Shown here: piece by piece, positions 36,811 to 45,723 of the stretch | Layout: each line of letters begins with the position of its first letter | Position numbering within the stretch: the stretch's first letter is position 1 | Origin: Alcanivorax sp. S71-1-4 | GTDB taxonomy: Bacteria > Pseudomonadota > Gammaproteobacteria > Pseudomonadales > Alcanivoracaceae | NCBI RefSeq assembly: GCF_009846755.1 | Contig: NZ_AQOR01000002.1 | Location: forward strand, 124,001 to 188,000 | DNA: 64,000 nt | Direction: 5' to 3' | Program-made: the position numbers and the translations under genes | The notes under the pieces: model-generated | Seen by the model: only the letters and a program-made list of their open reading frames with translations | What the model was told of the DNA's origin: nothing | Database searches by the model: none

Positions 36811-38592
36811 ATGAGTGAAAAAGATAACGGACTTACCACAACGGCGGGCGCATCCGTCACCGTCAGCTCCTCTCAGGAATTGAATGAGCAAATTACATCG
36901 AACGCCAACGCCCTCGGCGCTGGCGATTCGCTGACCATCCAGATTCAGGGCGACCTGACGTTGCAAGAGGACATCGCCCCCATCGACACAGCCGGTTCTG
37001 TGACGATTGTTGCTGCCACCGGAACCGTAACGGTGGATGGTGGGCAGCCGTCTGCCAGGGGGTTCGTGATCCTCAGTGGGGCCGTGACGCTCAGCAACCT
37101 GACCCTCAGCAACATGGTGTCCCAGGGAAGTGCTGGCGGCCTGGGGGCGGGCGGAGGTCTGTTCATTGCCAATCTTCCATCGGGCACCCCCTACAACCCC
37201 AAAGGGCAGACGCCCAACGTCACTCTGAGCAATGTGAGCTTTTCAAACTGCGCTGCCCGGGGTGGCTCAGTCACCAGCAACGCGAGCGGTGGCCCGGGTG
37301 GCGCTCCCGGTGGCTACGGCGGCGGCGGCGGTGATGGCGCGGGTACCGATGGCCAGCACGGCACGGCAGGCAACCCGGGCATGAACCCGACGGGAAGCAA
37401 TGTGTTCGGCTCGCCCATCAGTGCCGGCTTTTTTGGGGCCGCCGGCCCTGGTGGACAGCCTGGTGGGTACGGCGGCGGCGGCTCCGGGGGTGGCGATAGC
37501 GGGGGCTTCGACGCCCATGATGGCGACCCGGGTTCACGGGGTAACCCAGGCTTTCAGGGCGGCCATGGCGGTTATGGCGCTGGCGCTGGCGCTGGTGGCG
37601 GTGGTGGTGGTGCCGGCGGCGGCGGCGGTGGCGGTGACGGGGATTTCAATACGGGGAGCGGTGCGTCCGGTGGCCTGGGCGGTCTGGGTGGCAGTGCCGG
37701 CAGTCCGGGCTTCGGCGGGGGCGAAGGCGCCGGTGCAACACCGGGGAGCCAGGGCGGTGGACATAACGGCATGACCGGCGGCCAGGGCGGCCAGGGCGGC
37801 AGCGGCAGCTACGCCGGCGGTGGCGCCGGTTTCGGCGGCGCCATCTTTGTCATGAGCGGTGCCAGCCTGGCCGTTGAAGGGGGCGGCGCCATCTCCGGCG
37901 GCCAGGCCGTCGGCGGCACCTCGCCCGGTTCGCCGAGCGGGACAGGGGCCGGGCCAGGGCTTTTTTTACAAGGCACCGGCACGCTGACCTTTGCGCCCAC
38001 CGGAAACAGTACCTACACGATTGGCGACGCGATCGCGGACGAGACCGGTGCCGTCGCTGACGGCGCGCCACCCAGAACTGGCTTGCCGACCGGGCCTGAC
38101 GGCCTGCCCACAGGCGGCGGCCAGGGCACCTGGGGGCTGAACATGACGGGCGACGGCACGCTCGCTCTCCAGGGGCCGCAGGCGTTCTCCGGGCCCATCA
38201 GTGTCGATTGCGGGACGCTTGATCTCAGCAGCTACAGCAATCCCGCCGCCAATGACCTGACGCTGGTGCCCGGGGCAACACTCATACAGCGGCCAGCGGC
38301 ACCGTCGTCGGCGCTCCCGCTGAATACTCTCTCCATCATCTCGTCCCCTAACGCGCCGGCGGTGCTGGCACTGAACGGGAACGCCTCCATCGTGGCCGAG
38401 ACGGTGAGCATCCCCAACGGCGTTACGCTCCAGATCGACCCGACCGGTTTCGCTGCGGGCAGGCCCATGTCACTCATCCAGTCAAAGATAGCCATGAACC
38501 CGCCGCCGACAGTGTCTCTGTCGCCGGAATCCGGTTTCTCGGCAAAGGTGACGGCGAACGCGATCATCGTGACGATGAAAGCGCCTTCCTGA
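36811..38592 (+). CDS. glycine-rich beta-helix-like protein
   Basis: This protein of 593 residues has three parts. Residues of about 10-130 show short hydrophobic strand repeats (VTLSNLTLSNMV, NVTLSNVSFSNCAA) of the parallel beta-helix kind. A Gly-rich core of about 220 residues resembles PGRS proteins (GGYGGGG, GGGGGGAGGG). The last 200 residues hold strands like GDGTLALQGPQAFSG and CGTLDLSSY, similar to autotransporter-associated strand repeats. There is no signal peptide and no autotransporter barrel, so how it leaves the cell, if at all, is unknown. ATG 36811 is preferred over 36805 for ribosome-site spacing. First of three unknown genes. Confidence 0.75.
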   Translation: MSEKDNGLTTTAGASVTVSSSQELNEQITSNANALGAGDSLTIQIQGDLTLQEDIAPIDTAGSVTIVAATGTVTVDGGQPSARGFVILSGAVTLSNLTLSNMVSQGSAGGLGAGGGLFIANLPSGTPYNPKGQTPNVTLSNVSFSNCAARGGSVTSNASGGPGGAPGGYGGGGGDGAGTDGQHGTAGNPGMNPTGSNVFGSPISAGFFGAAGPGGQPGGYGGGGSGGGDSGGFDAHDGDPGSRGNPGFQGGHGGYGAGAGAGGGGGGAGGGGGGGDGDFNTGSGASGGLGGLGGSAGSPGFGGGEGAGATPGSQGGGHNGMTGGQGGQGGSGSYAGGGAGFGGAIFVMSGASLAVEGGGAISGGQAVGGTSPGSPSGTGAGPGLFLQGTGTLTFAPTGNSTYTIGDAIADETGAVADGAPPRTGLPTGPDGLPTGGGQGTWGLNMTGDGTLALQGPQAFSGPISVDCGTLDLSSYSNPAANDLTLVPGATLIQRPAAPSSALPLNTLSIISSPNAPAVLALNGNASIVAETVSIPNGVTLQIDPTGFAAGRPMSLIQSKIAMNPPPTVSLSPESGFSAKVTANAIIVTMKAPS

Positions 38593-38614
38593 CCCCACAC
38601 GACGCCCACAGGCA

Positions 38615-38653
38615 GGCGAGCAGTACGTCGGTATCTCCTGCGTACCGCTCGCC
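38615..38653 (+). repeat. intergenic hairpin in the unknown cassette
   Basis: GGCGAGCAGTACG pairs with CGTACCGCTCGCC (12 of 13, the odd pair being G-U) around a 13-base loop in the 91-bp gap between the first two cassette genes. No T-run follows; it may set different transcript levels for the two genes. Confidence 0.55.
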
Positions 38654-38683
38654 CGGACAACGCTCATTTTCGAGAACACGCCC

Positions 38684-40249
38684 ATGCTCAACCGCAAGGA
38701 TTTTTATACATTCCATGCCGCCCAGCCCCTCATCCACAAGAATGCGGCGACAGGCATCGCGACCACCATCGGCACTACCATCACCCGCTACGAAATCAGA
38801 CGGTACCGGGATGTGCGGAACCTGGCCGACACCCTCGCCTATCAGGTGCTTTGCACCCAGCGCATCGTGATCCCGAACGCGACCGCCTACACACCGGGCG
38901 GCGCCAACGTCACCCTGTTTGCCAACTATCCGGCGGTGGTGACCAATCACATCACCCTGGCAGGCGCACAGGCTCAGGAACTGGTCGACTACTCGCCGCG
39001 CACGGTCAATTCGTCAGTGGTCACCTCGGTCAGCAGCAGCGCCGAGCATGGCGCCTCCACGACCATGCAACATACCAGCGGCTCCTCCACGTCCCAGTCC
39101 AATTCCTTTGGCGCGTCGGCGCAGATCGGCTTTTTTGGCGATGTCCTCACTGGTGGCGTGTCCGTGGATGCCAGCCACAGCTGGGGCTCGGATCACAGCA
39201 AATCGGTATCCGCCGGCAATGAAGCCGGCAGCAGCCGCCAACAGGACAGCAATGATTCCATGACCGTCAAGGACTGGGCCTGCTATACCACGCTTGACCC
39301 TGTCGACAGCTCGCCGACCTGGGTATGGGGCCAGGAATATCCCTGGAACGTCATCCAGTTCAGGAACACCAACAACACCGACAACATCCTCTTGCCGGCC
39401 TATGTCAACGCGCTGTTGACCGACGGCACACAGTTGTTCCCGCCCAGCCAGCTGTCCCAGTTCGGCATCGACTTCACGATGAAAGCCGCCTGGGTGCTTA
39501 AAGGAGCGGACAGCCTCACCGTCACCCACGCCATCGATTACTTTACCGCCACACATCAGCTTAACGGCGCGACCGTGAACGCCAGTCTCAACGGACCACA
39601 GACCTTTACCGTCACGCACACGGCCCTGGACCTGTGCACCTACGGCCTGGACCCGTTGCAGTACGGCGGCGCAACACAGGTGGCCATCGTCGGCTTCATA
39701 CCACGGCAATTCCACGTCCAGCCGGTACCCGCAGCGGTAAACAATGCCCAGATCACCAGCCCCACGCCCTTTAAAATTATCGCGCCGGCCAACAATCTGC
39801 TTATCGAAGACGCCACCGACTACAGTGGCCTGACCACCGCCGATGCCGGGGCCGGATTCACGGCCTCCGACACCGCACTGACCGCCACGTTCACTCCTCA
39901 CTGCACGTCCATGACGATGGCTCTGCGCTTCAAAGTGATGGACACCGAGCATGGCTACCGCCTCTATGTGAAGCATTGGAAAACGGAGAGCGCCGGTGTC
40001 GTGCTGACGATCGTGATCAACGGCGACACGGACCATGCCATTGTCAAATACGTCGATGCATTCGAGGCGGAAGGCGGCGAAAACAACCTGCTGTCACTGT
40101 CTCTGCGCAACCTGGATTACGGGTCCGTGGATTTCCACGACTACCTGCAGTTGGGTCTGAATAGCATCGATATCACCCTGGCGCCGATCGGGGACAATCC
40201 CGCCAACTGCGGCTATCAGGTACGGGCCATTTCCATCGAGAGGGAATAA
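38684..40249 (+). CDS. 521-residue protein of unknown function, possible pore-former
   Basis: I do not recognise a family. There is no signal peptide. Residues of about 110-200 form an unusual Ser/Thr-rich stretch of alternating polar and small residues (SSVVTSVSSSAEHGAST, TSGSSTSQSNSFGASAQIG, DVLTGGVSVDASHSWGS). That pattern resembles the amphipathic insertion region of beta-barrel pore-forming proteins. The C-terminal 150 residues look like a beta-sandwich (TSMTMALRFKVMDTEHGYRLYV, GVVLTIVINGD). The pore-former idea is inference from pattern only; a lectin-like or structural protein is equally possible. It sits 3 bp before the next gene. Confidence 0.75.
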   Translation: MLNRKDFYTFHAAQPLIHKNAATGIATTIGTTITRYEIRRYRDVRNLADTLAYQVLCTQRIVIPNATAYTPGGANVTLFANYPAVVTNHITLAGAQAQELVDYSPRTVNSSVVTSVSSSAEHGASTTMQHTSGSSTSQSNSFGASAQIGFFGDVLTGGVSVDASHSWGSDHSKSVSAGNEAGSSRQQDSNDSMTVKDWACYTTLDPVDSSPTWVWGQEYPWNVIQFRNTNNTDNILLPAYVNALLTDGTQLFPPSQLSQFGIDFTMKAAWVLKGADSLTVTHAIDYFTATHQLNGATVNASLNGPQTFTVTHTALDLCTYGLDPLQYGGATQVAIVGFIPRQFHVQPVPAAVNNAQITSPTPFKIIAPANNLLIEDATDYSGLTTADAGAGFTASDTALTATFTPHCTSMTMALRFKVMDTEHGYRLYVKHWKTESAGVVLTIVINGDTDHAIVKYVDAFEAEGGENNLLSLSLRNLDYGSVDFHDYLQLGLNSIDITLAPIGDNPANCGYQVRAISIERE

Positions 40250-40252
40250 GCC

Positions 40253-41275
40253 ATGCCGCCGACGCTGGCCGGGCCCGCGCCGCCGCCGAATACGGCGAAA
40301 AGAGCCCGCTATGAACCGGATTTTGACCCGACGCTCACCGCAGGCCAGGCCAAGGCAGGCGGGTTTCGTCCGTTTGCCTGGCAAAGCGGGCCGCACGGGG
40401 GCAATGGCGATGATTTCCGTTTTGCCTCGAACCGGACGGAGGGCAAGTATCGTACCGGGTACCATGAATCGGCCGTCACCACCGACACACTCGGCTTTTT
40501 GCGGGCTGCCCACCCCATCGGGCCAGGCGTCTGTCAGCTGCCCAGCCAGGCGCCGAAAGGCTCGTTTTTCGAAGACTATACCGGGATGGTGGTCAGCGAG
40601 CAGGTCCTTCGATGGTTGCTCAGGAACGCGGACGGCTTTCGCACGGATACCGCGCAAACCATCCTGTCCGCCCCAAAGGGGCTGGCGGCGGCACATTCCG
40701 GCTCGGGGCCCCAGGGCGCCGAGCTCGATACAACCGGGCAATCCGCCGCGCACAACCTGCTGCGTGCGGAGATCATGAACGTCCTTTCTCTTAACCCGAA
40801 CACAACGAAAGGGCTGACTGAGCGTGCGCTCGTTGTGCTGATGGCATCAATGACCGTGTCGTCCATGGCACCCGGCAGGATCGCACGGAAAATTTCAGGC
40901 GGAACCAAATCGCTCAAGGCCGGCAAATGGGCCCGGCGCAGGTGGGAAGCCAACCGCAACCAGGCAAAGCGTCGGGTAAATGAAATGTTCAGTCAGCTCA
41001 CTGCGGACGAGCAGCACTTCGTGGCACATCACGGGCGGCATTTTCTGGACAGCACGCAGGCCGGCGTGCTCGTCGACCGTCGCACCATCCCCAGTCTGAG
41101 AGCCACCTCCGAGGATCGGGAGGAAACAGAAGAGGTAGCCGGAGAGGTCGCTGGCGGGGGGTATGTGAAAACGCCCAACGCCACACTCGCCACCAAGGCA
41201 CTGCCTGCCAGCCTGAGTGATTATGGCATGATGGCGACGGAGCCGTTCCGGGCGCCACGACGCAGCATCGTGTGA
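40253..41275 (+). CDS. 340-residue protein of unknown function
   Basis: Coupled to the previous gene by a 3-bp gap, with AGGGA before its ATG. The N-terminus is Pro-rich and disordered-looking (PPTLAGPAPPPNTAKRARY). A middle helical region contains ALVVLMASMTVSSMAPG, which is only mildly hydrophobic. A basic stretch (KAGKWARRRWEANRNQAKRR) leads into MFSQLTADEQHFVAHHGRHF with clustered histidines. The tail is acidic. There is no signal peptide and no family I can name. Position suggests a partner of the 521-residue protein. Confidence 0.7.
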   Translation: MPPTLAGPAPPPNTAKRARYEPDFDPTLTAGQAKAGGFRPFAWQSGPHGGNGDDFRFASNRTEGKYRTGYHESAVTTDTLGFLRAAHPIGPGVCQLPSQAPKGSFFEDYTGMVVSEQVLRWLLRNADGFRTDTAQTILSAPKGLAAAHSGSGPQGAELDTTGQSAAHNLLRAEIMNVLSLNPNTTKGLTERALVVLMASMTVSSMAPGRIARKISGGTKSLKAGKWARRRWEANRNQAKRRVNEMFSQLTADEQHFVAHHGRHFLDSTQAGVLVDRRTIPSLRATSEDREETEEVAGEVAGGGYVKTPNATLATKALPASLSDYGMMATEPFRAPRRSIV

Positions 41276-41351
41276 CGCGGCAACAGATGCACATGCCAGA
41301 ACGGTCGGTGACAGAGAGGACAGGCCAGGCGCAGATATTGAGGTGACTTGA

Positions 41352-41383
41352 ACACAAAACCCGCCTTTCAGCGGGTTTTGTGT
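41352..41383. terminator. perfect 13-bp terminator closing the cassette
   Basis: ACACAAAACCCGC and GCGGGTTTTGTGT pair fully around CTTTCA. T-rich and A-rich flanks let it end transcription from the plus-strand cassette and from the convergent lipoprotein gene. Confidence 0.9.
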
Positions 41384-41399
41384 CGCAGTGGCCGCGGTG

Positions 41400-43205
41400 T
41401 CAGTCCGCCAGAAACAGTGCGCAGGACGCGTTCGCTGCCTCGCGATTATCGTCCATCACTGCCCAGGCCGACGGCACTGTCGGCAGCACATCAAAGCTCC
41501 AGTCTTCCAGTTCGTCCGTCATGTCGAAGCGCAGCGTGCTCATGTCCGACGGGTCCAGCGTAATCTGTGCCCAGTCGAGTTGCAGCACACGCGACTCGGT
41601 GTAGCCGGGCAACAGATTCATGCTCAACAGAATGGAATTGTCATTGAGACGGCGCCAGCTACCCGGCACATACAGCGGCGCCTTGAAGCTTTGCTCGCTG
41701 TCCGGCACACCGGCCTGCTCATAGCGCACACAAGCCTGCAGGCGGCCTTCTTCTATTGCCGCATTCTCGCTGGCGGAAAGCAGCAGGTGCAGGCGGCCCT
41801 CGCCCTTGGCCGGGTCGAAGTACGCGATATCCAGCACCTTGCCTTGCAGGTAATCCAGCGTGGCATCGAAGAACGCGTCGTCCAGCAGCAGCGCATCAAA
41901 ATTGCCGGCGTCCCAATCCGTCCAGTCGCGACTTTCGTTCAGCAGAAACTGGCGCAGCACATCCAGATTCAGGCGCTGGCCGTTTGCGGTTGCCGTCTCG
42001 ACCAGGCCCGCCAGACCGTCCAGCAGACTGTCGAAATCCGCCTCACTGAAACTGTCATTCAGCGTACTGTTTTCCAGCAAGGTCTGGATGAAACCTTGCA
42101 GCACGGCGCTCAGCGCATTGTCCACGCGCGGATCAGCCTCCGGCACCAGGAAGCGGTTTGCCTCGTGGCTGGCCAGAACAAGACGTGCACGCTCCGCCGG
42201 CGAGGTAAAATCACCACCGGGCTGTAGCAGGCCGGCATTGATAGCGGCCTGGACATAACCTCTGGCCCAGTCGGACACACCACCCGGCTGGGCGTCTTCC
42301 ACAGGCTGCAGGCCCAGCACGCGCGTCACGATGCCAGCCAGCTCCTCCATGGTCAGGCCATCACCCGGACCGAACAGACCGTCACCGTTGAACGTACCGG
42401 CGCCCAACGCAGCGATATAGGATGTCTGCCAGCCAAACGAATCAACATCAATGAAGGCGCCCTGAGGCGGCGAGGCCTGCTCCGGGCCAAGCAGCCGTGC
42501 AAGCAGAGTTGCCATTTGCGCTCGCGACATGTTCCCGTCCAGATCAGGCGTGTTGCCCATGCCCGTGAAGATGCCGGCATTCACCAGTGCATCGTACTTC
42601 TCCTGCGCCGTCAGGTTATCCGACGCGTAGGGCACGGCGCTGCGGGCGGCAAATCCGACCGGCGTGGTGATGTATTTCTGGTAGAAGGCGTCGATGATGC
42701 TGTAGAGAATATCCAGGCCATCATCGCTGTCTGCCACCGCCGAGATGGCCGCTTTCGCCGCATCCAGGTCCAGATCCTGGTTGCGCAGCTGATCCACCTG
42801 GACGTGATAGCGATACACCTTCTCGTTCTGCTCGCCGGTCACCAGATTCACACCACCAAAATAGAACAGCGTCACTTCATCCGGCAGGTTGGACAACGAC
42901 GGCAGGCGCAGGCAGTGCTGGCGCAGCGTCAGGTCCTGGCTTTTGCAGTAGTTGGTGTGGGTGATCGGGTTATAGCCGAAGAACCCCTGGCTGTCGGTAT
43001 AGCCGATCGGTTCGTCCTCGTCGTGACTGGACGAGCCGTTCAGGTCCACGAAAATCGTCGCGTTCGCCAGCCCGCCCGCCAGCGTGACGCGGCCTTCTGT
43101 GCCGGCTGCCGGCCCATTGCCACCGTCCTGACGGCTGTCACCGCCACAGGCCACCAGCATGGCACTGACCATCGGCACCAGTACCCATTTTTTGTATGCA
43201 GTCAT
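41400..43205 (-). CDS. SLH-like outer-membrane lipoprotein
   Basis: A 601-residue lipoprotein (signal VPMVSAMLVACGG, lipobox Cys at about 20). The mature N-terminus contains a calcium-type loop region (FVDLNGSSSHDEDEP). The centre has two or three S-layer-homology-like modules, recognisable by LTAQEKYDALVNAGIFTGM, then MSRAQMATLLARLLG, and YIAALGAGTFNGDGLFGPGD followed by LTMEELAGIVTRVL. The C-terminal 250 residues are unassigned. SLH modules normally anchor to cell-wall polymers; in a gram-negative lipoprotein they may mediate envelope contacts. The next gene upstream on the same strand encodes an outer-membrane barrel. Confidence 0.8.
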   Translation of the reverse strand: MTAYKKWVLVPMVSAMLVACGGDSRQDGGNGPAAGTEGRVTLAGGLANATIFVDLNGSSSHDEDEPIGYTDSQGFFGYNPITHTNYCKSQDLTLRQHCLRLPSLSNLPDEVTLFYFGGVNLVTGEQNEKVYRYHVQVDQLRNQDLDLDAAKAAISAVADSDDGLDILYSIIDAFYQKYITTPVGFAARSAVPYASDNLTAQEKYDALVNAGIFTGMGNTPDLDGNMSRAQMATLLARLLGPEQASPPQGAFIDVDSFGWQTSYIAALGAGTFNGDGLFGPGDGLTMEELAGIVTRVLGLQPVEDAQPGGVSDWARGYVQAAINAGLLQPGGDFTSPAERARLVLASHEANRFLVPEADPRVDNALSAVLQGFIQTLLENSTLNDSFSEADFDSLLDGLAGLVETATANGQRLNLDVLRQFLLNESRDWTDWDAGNFDALLLDDAFFDATLDYLQGKVLDIAYFDPAKGEGRLHLLLSASENAAIEEGRLQACVRYEQAGVPDSEQSFKAPLYVPGSWRRLNDNSILLSMNLLPGYTESRVLQLDWAQITLDPSDMSTLRFDMTDELEDWSFDVLPTVPSAWAVMDDNREAANASCALFLAD

Positions 43206-43318
43206 ACGTCCCCCAATTCGTTCCTTGTTCCGGGCAGCCTGCTTTCAGGATGCCCTGATGATTTCCAGACTCAACACTGTGTGTATGCCGGGCCTCATGC
43301 CTGCACCCGGCGCCCAGC

Positions 43319-44632
43319 TCAGAAGCGGGATTGCCAACCCAGGCTGACCGCTGCGGTACGCGGCAGTTTGTCCCCGTCGATTTCGGTGTCTTCCAGGCCC
43401 ATCAGCAGATCAAACGTCAGGCGATTGAACCAGGTAAGGCCAACGCTGACGCTGGAGAGCTGGCTGCCTTTCTGGTTGGCGTGGTAGCCGGCGCGAACCC
43501 CGGGCAACCAGATTTTCGGAGACTGGTACGCCGTCATCACCGACATCATCTGTTGCAGATCGCCAGTGGGCGTATTCACATCCGTCAGGTCATAGCTGAA
43601 GCCGACCATGCCACGACCATTGTTAAAGCTATAGCTGCCATCGAACGTGGCCTGGCTCGCCATCACCCATGTCTCGCTGGCAGCGATGCGGCCATTCTGT
43701 GCAAAGTAATCCGCCGCCATGCAGTTGGCGTATTCCTGCGAACCGCCTGGCAGTGAGGCACAATTCTGGCCCACAGCGCCGTACTCGAACTCCGGCTCGT
43801 TGATGTTTTTCAGCGTCAGGCCTGCGCTCCAGTTATTGACGCGGTAAATGGCGCCGAGGTCCAGACTGACGTTGGTGGTTTTTTTCTCGTTGGTGTCGTA
43901 CTGGTCGGAGATGATATCGCCAATATCGTCATCGTCCGGGCTGGTGGCGGCCGCTTTCAGGTTGATCACCTGCTTGCTGAACGCACCGTTGATGATGTTC
44001 AGGCGCGCCCCACCCACCAGCGACTGGCCTTCATCCTTCCACAGTTCTTTTGCCCAACCCACGCCAACCTGGGCAAACGTGGCCGACTTGAGATACAGCG
44101 ACGACCGGGTGCGTAATGTCTGATTGACCGCATCATAGGTTACGGCATCATCCAGCACGCTGGCCTTCACTTCTGCGTCCGCTTCAAGGGATACGCTGAA
44201 GGTGCCCAGGGCCGTACGGAAGGCAATCGGTGTCAGCGGCACCTGCAAGCCGGTGTTGATACGCGCATAGCCATCACGCCCCATCTGCACCAGCACGTCG
44301 TTCATGTCATTGGCGAGGGTAATGCCTTCGGCCACGCCAATGTCGTCACGCTCAAGGTCGTCAAGAATATCGTCAAGGCCGTCCAGAAAGTTATCGACCT
44401 CACCCATTTCGTAGCCAACGCTGATACTGCCGGCGACCCCCATGCGGAACCGGTCTTCTTCCAGCATCACATAGACACCTTGCGCGGGGTTGTTGGACAG
44501 GCTGTGCAGGTTGACGCCATGGCCGCTGTAACCGTAGGTCACGTTCGGACCTTTACCCACCGACCCTGGCAACGCAAAAGCAGAAACTGAAGCCGTGGCA
44601 ATAGCCACCGCCACGAGTGACCGTGTGAACAT
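43319..44632 (-). CDS. outer-membrane beta-barrel, TraF-type
   Basis: A 437-residue exported protein with the signal peptide SLVAVAIATASVSAFA. The rest is a barrel-like series of amphipathic strands ending in an aromatic residue (LGWQSRF, C-terminal Phe as in outer-membrane proteins). It resembles proteins annotated as conjugal transfer TraF_2 in marine gammaproteobacteria. No conjugation genes are present, so that name should not be read as function. ATG 44632 follows GGGGGT; a TTG 12 bases upstream is possible. It probably works with the lipoprotein 113 bp downstream. Confidence 0.75.
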   Translation of the reverse strand: MFTRSLVAVAIATASVSAFALPGSVGKGPNVTYGYSGHGVNLHSLSNNPAQGVYVMLEEDRFRMGVAGSISVGYEMGEVDNFLDGLDDILDDLERDDIGVAEGITLANDMNDVLVQMGRDGYARINTGLQVPLTPIAFRTALGTFSVSLEADAEVKASVLDDAVTYDAVNQTLRTRSSLYLKSATFAQVGVGWAKELWKDEGQSLVGGARLNIINGAFSKQVINLKAAATSPDDDDIGDIISDQYDTNEKKTTNVSLDLGAIYRVNNWSAGLTLKNINEPEFEYGAVGQNCASLPGGSQEYANCMAADYFAQNGRIAASETWVMASQATFDGSYSFNNGRGMVGFSYDLTDVNTPTGDLQQMMSVMTAYQSPKIWLPGVRAGYHANQKGSQLSSVSVGLTWFNRLTFDLLMGLEDTEIDGDKLPRTAAVSLGWQSRF

Positions 44633-44854
44633 GAATACCCCCAAAAATGAAGCAACCCCAATAAAGTGGGCCGAGTATAAGCGAGGGGAAAATCACACAA
44701 CAACCGGAAACCGCCAAGCGACAGACCATCCCTTTTTCAGGGGACAGACGGTCTGCGGAGAAAGCAGATGTTCGGGCCATGCCCGATCGGGAATGAGCCG
44801 GTATACGTTCTTTCGCCCGATGTGCTCACCACCGCGCACCGGGCCTTTACAAGG

Positions 44855-45220
44855 TTACTGCTGCACCCTGCTCTCAAAACACTGCTGCATCTGAGAGGCA
44901 TCCCGGGACGCCAGCATTCTGTTGGCCATACAGGAGGCAAACCGTTCGATCAGGGCTTCGGCGCCTGCCTGGCCTGTTATCTCGTCCTGCCCGGCCTTGG
45001 CGGCAACAATACAGTCATGGGTGTAACGGCGACCTTCCTCGCTGCACGCCGCGCGGGAAATATCCGCGCAGACCAGAAATGCCGGCTCGGCACAGAATAT
45101 GTCGCTGCCCTGCCGGTACAGTTCCAGCTCGGCCAGCTCAGGATAAACGGCCTCTTTCATGGCTGACATCGGCACACAGCCGGACACTGCAATGCACAGC
45201 CCACACCACCATAACCGCAT
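44855..45220 (-). CDS. small Cys-rich lipoprotein
   Basis: A 121-residue protein with a likely lipobox (CIAVSGC) and further cysteines spread through the mature part (IFCAEPAFLVCADISRAAC, DCIVAAK, ASCMANRM, QCF), which could form disulphides in the periplasm. Function unknown. Third in a minus-strand set with the genes at 45261 and 45724. The 210 bp between it and the TraF-type gene show nothing I can name. Confidence 0.65.
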   Translation of the reverse strand: MRLWWCGLCIAVSGCVPMSAMKEAVYPELAELELYRQGSDIFCAEPAFLVCADISRAACSEEGRRYTHDCIVAAKAGQDEITGQAGAEALIERFASCMANRMLASRDASQMQQCFESRVQQ

Positions 45221-45260
45221 TCACATCACCCTCTGAAATGTTTTCGTCGTGTTCGGTTTT

Positions 45261-45713
45261 TCAGGGCTGGTCTGATTCCGCAGCGCAGGCCAGGATGCAG
45301 CAGGCCGGGTTCTGATTTCTCGGAAAACTGAACACTTCCTTGTGCTGCCCGGGATACAGGCGGTGGCGCACCGTGTCTTTTCTGTTCTGCCCGGCATACA
45401 CCCAGCGCCGCTCAATGGTTACCCCGACGTAGGTGTCTGCGGAGTTTGTCAGGTAGTACCAGGCATATTTGGCATTACCCTCTTCCGATACCTTTACCTT
45501 GCGGTCACACCCAAACGGTTCACACCGCAGGCTCTCGGCAGCCACCTCCGTCTCCGGACCGGACACTACGACCTGGTCGGCCGGCGGCGCCACCAGTTCT
45601 GTGCCGGCCTCATTCATTGCAAATACTTTGCCCACCAGACAGGGGGCGTTCGGGTCAATTCGCTCGTCGTGCATGTTGTGCTCCTGGATATCCTTATCAG
45701 CATCGCTGCTCAT
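45261..45713 (-). CDS. 150-residue protein of unknown function
   Basis: No signal peptide. The C-terminal half looks like a small beta domain (KYAWYYLTNSADTYVGVTI, RRWVYAGQNRKDTVRHRLYP) and ends in a Cys cluster (ACCILACAA). The N-terminus is acidic and polar. It follows the 45724 gene by 10 bp, so they are likely cotranscribed. No family recognised. Confidence 0.65.
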   Translation of the reverse strand: MSSDADKDIQEHNMHDERIDPNAPCLVGKVFAMNEAGTELVAPPADQVVVSGPETEVAAESLRCEPFGCDRKVKVSEEGNAKYAWYYLTNSADTYVGVTIERRWVYAGQNRKDTVRHRLYPGQHKEVFSFPRNQNPACCILACAAESDQP

Positions 45714-45723
45714 GGTCTGTACA

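Noticed and set aside
36811-38592. Classical autotransporter
   Set aside because: Strand repeats look similar, but there is no signal peptide and no C-terminal barrel.
36278-41383. Prophage or integrative element
   Set aside because: No integrase, att-like direct repeats, tRNA edge or phage structural gene was seen around the unknown cassette.
43319-44632. Conjugation locus suggested by the TraF-type similarity
   Set aside because: No relaxase, pilus or mating-pair genes are nearby, and the protein looks like a general outer-membrane barrel.
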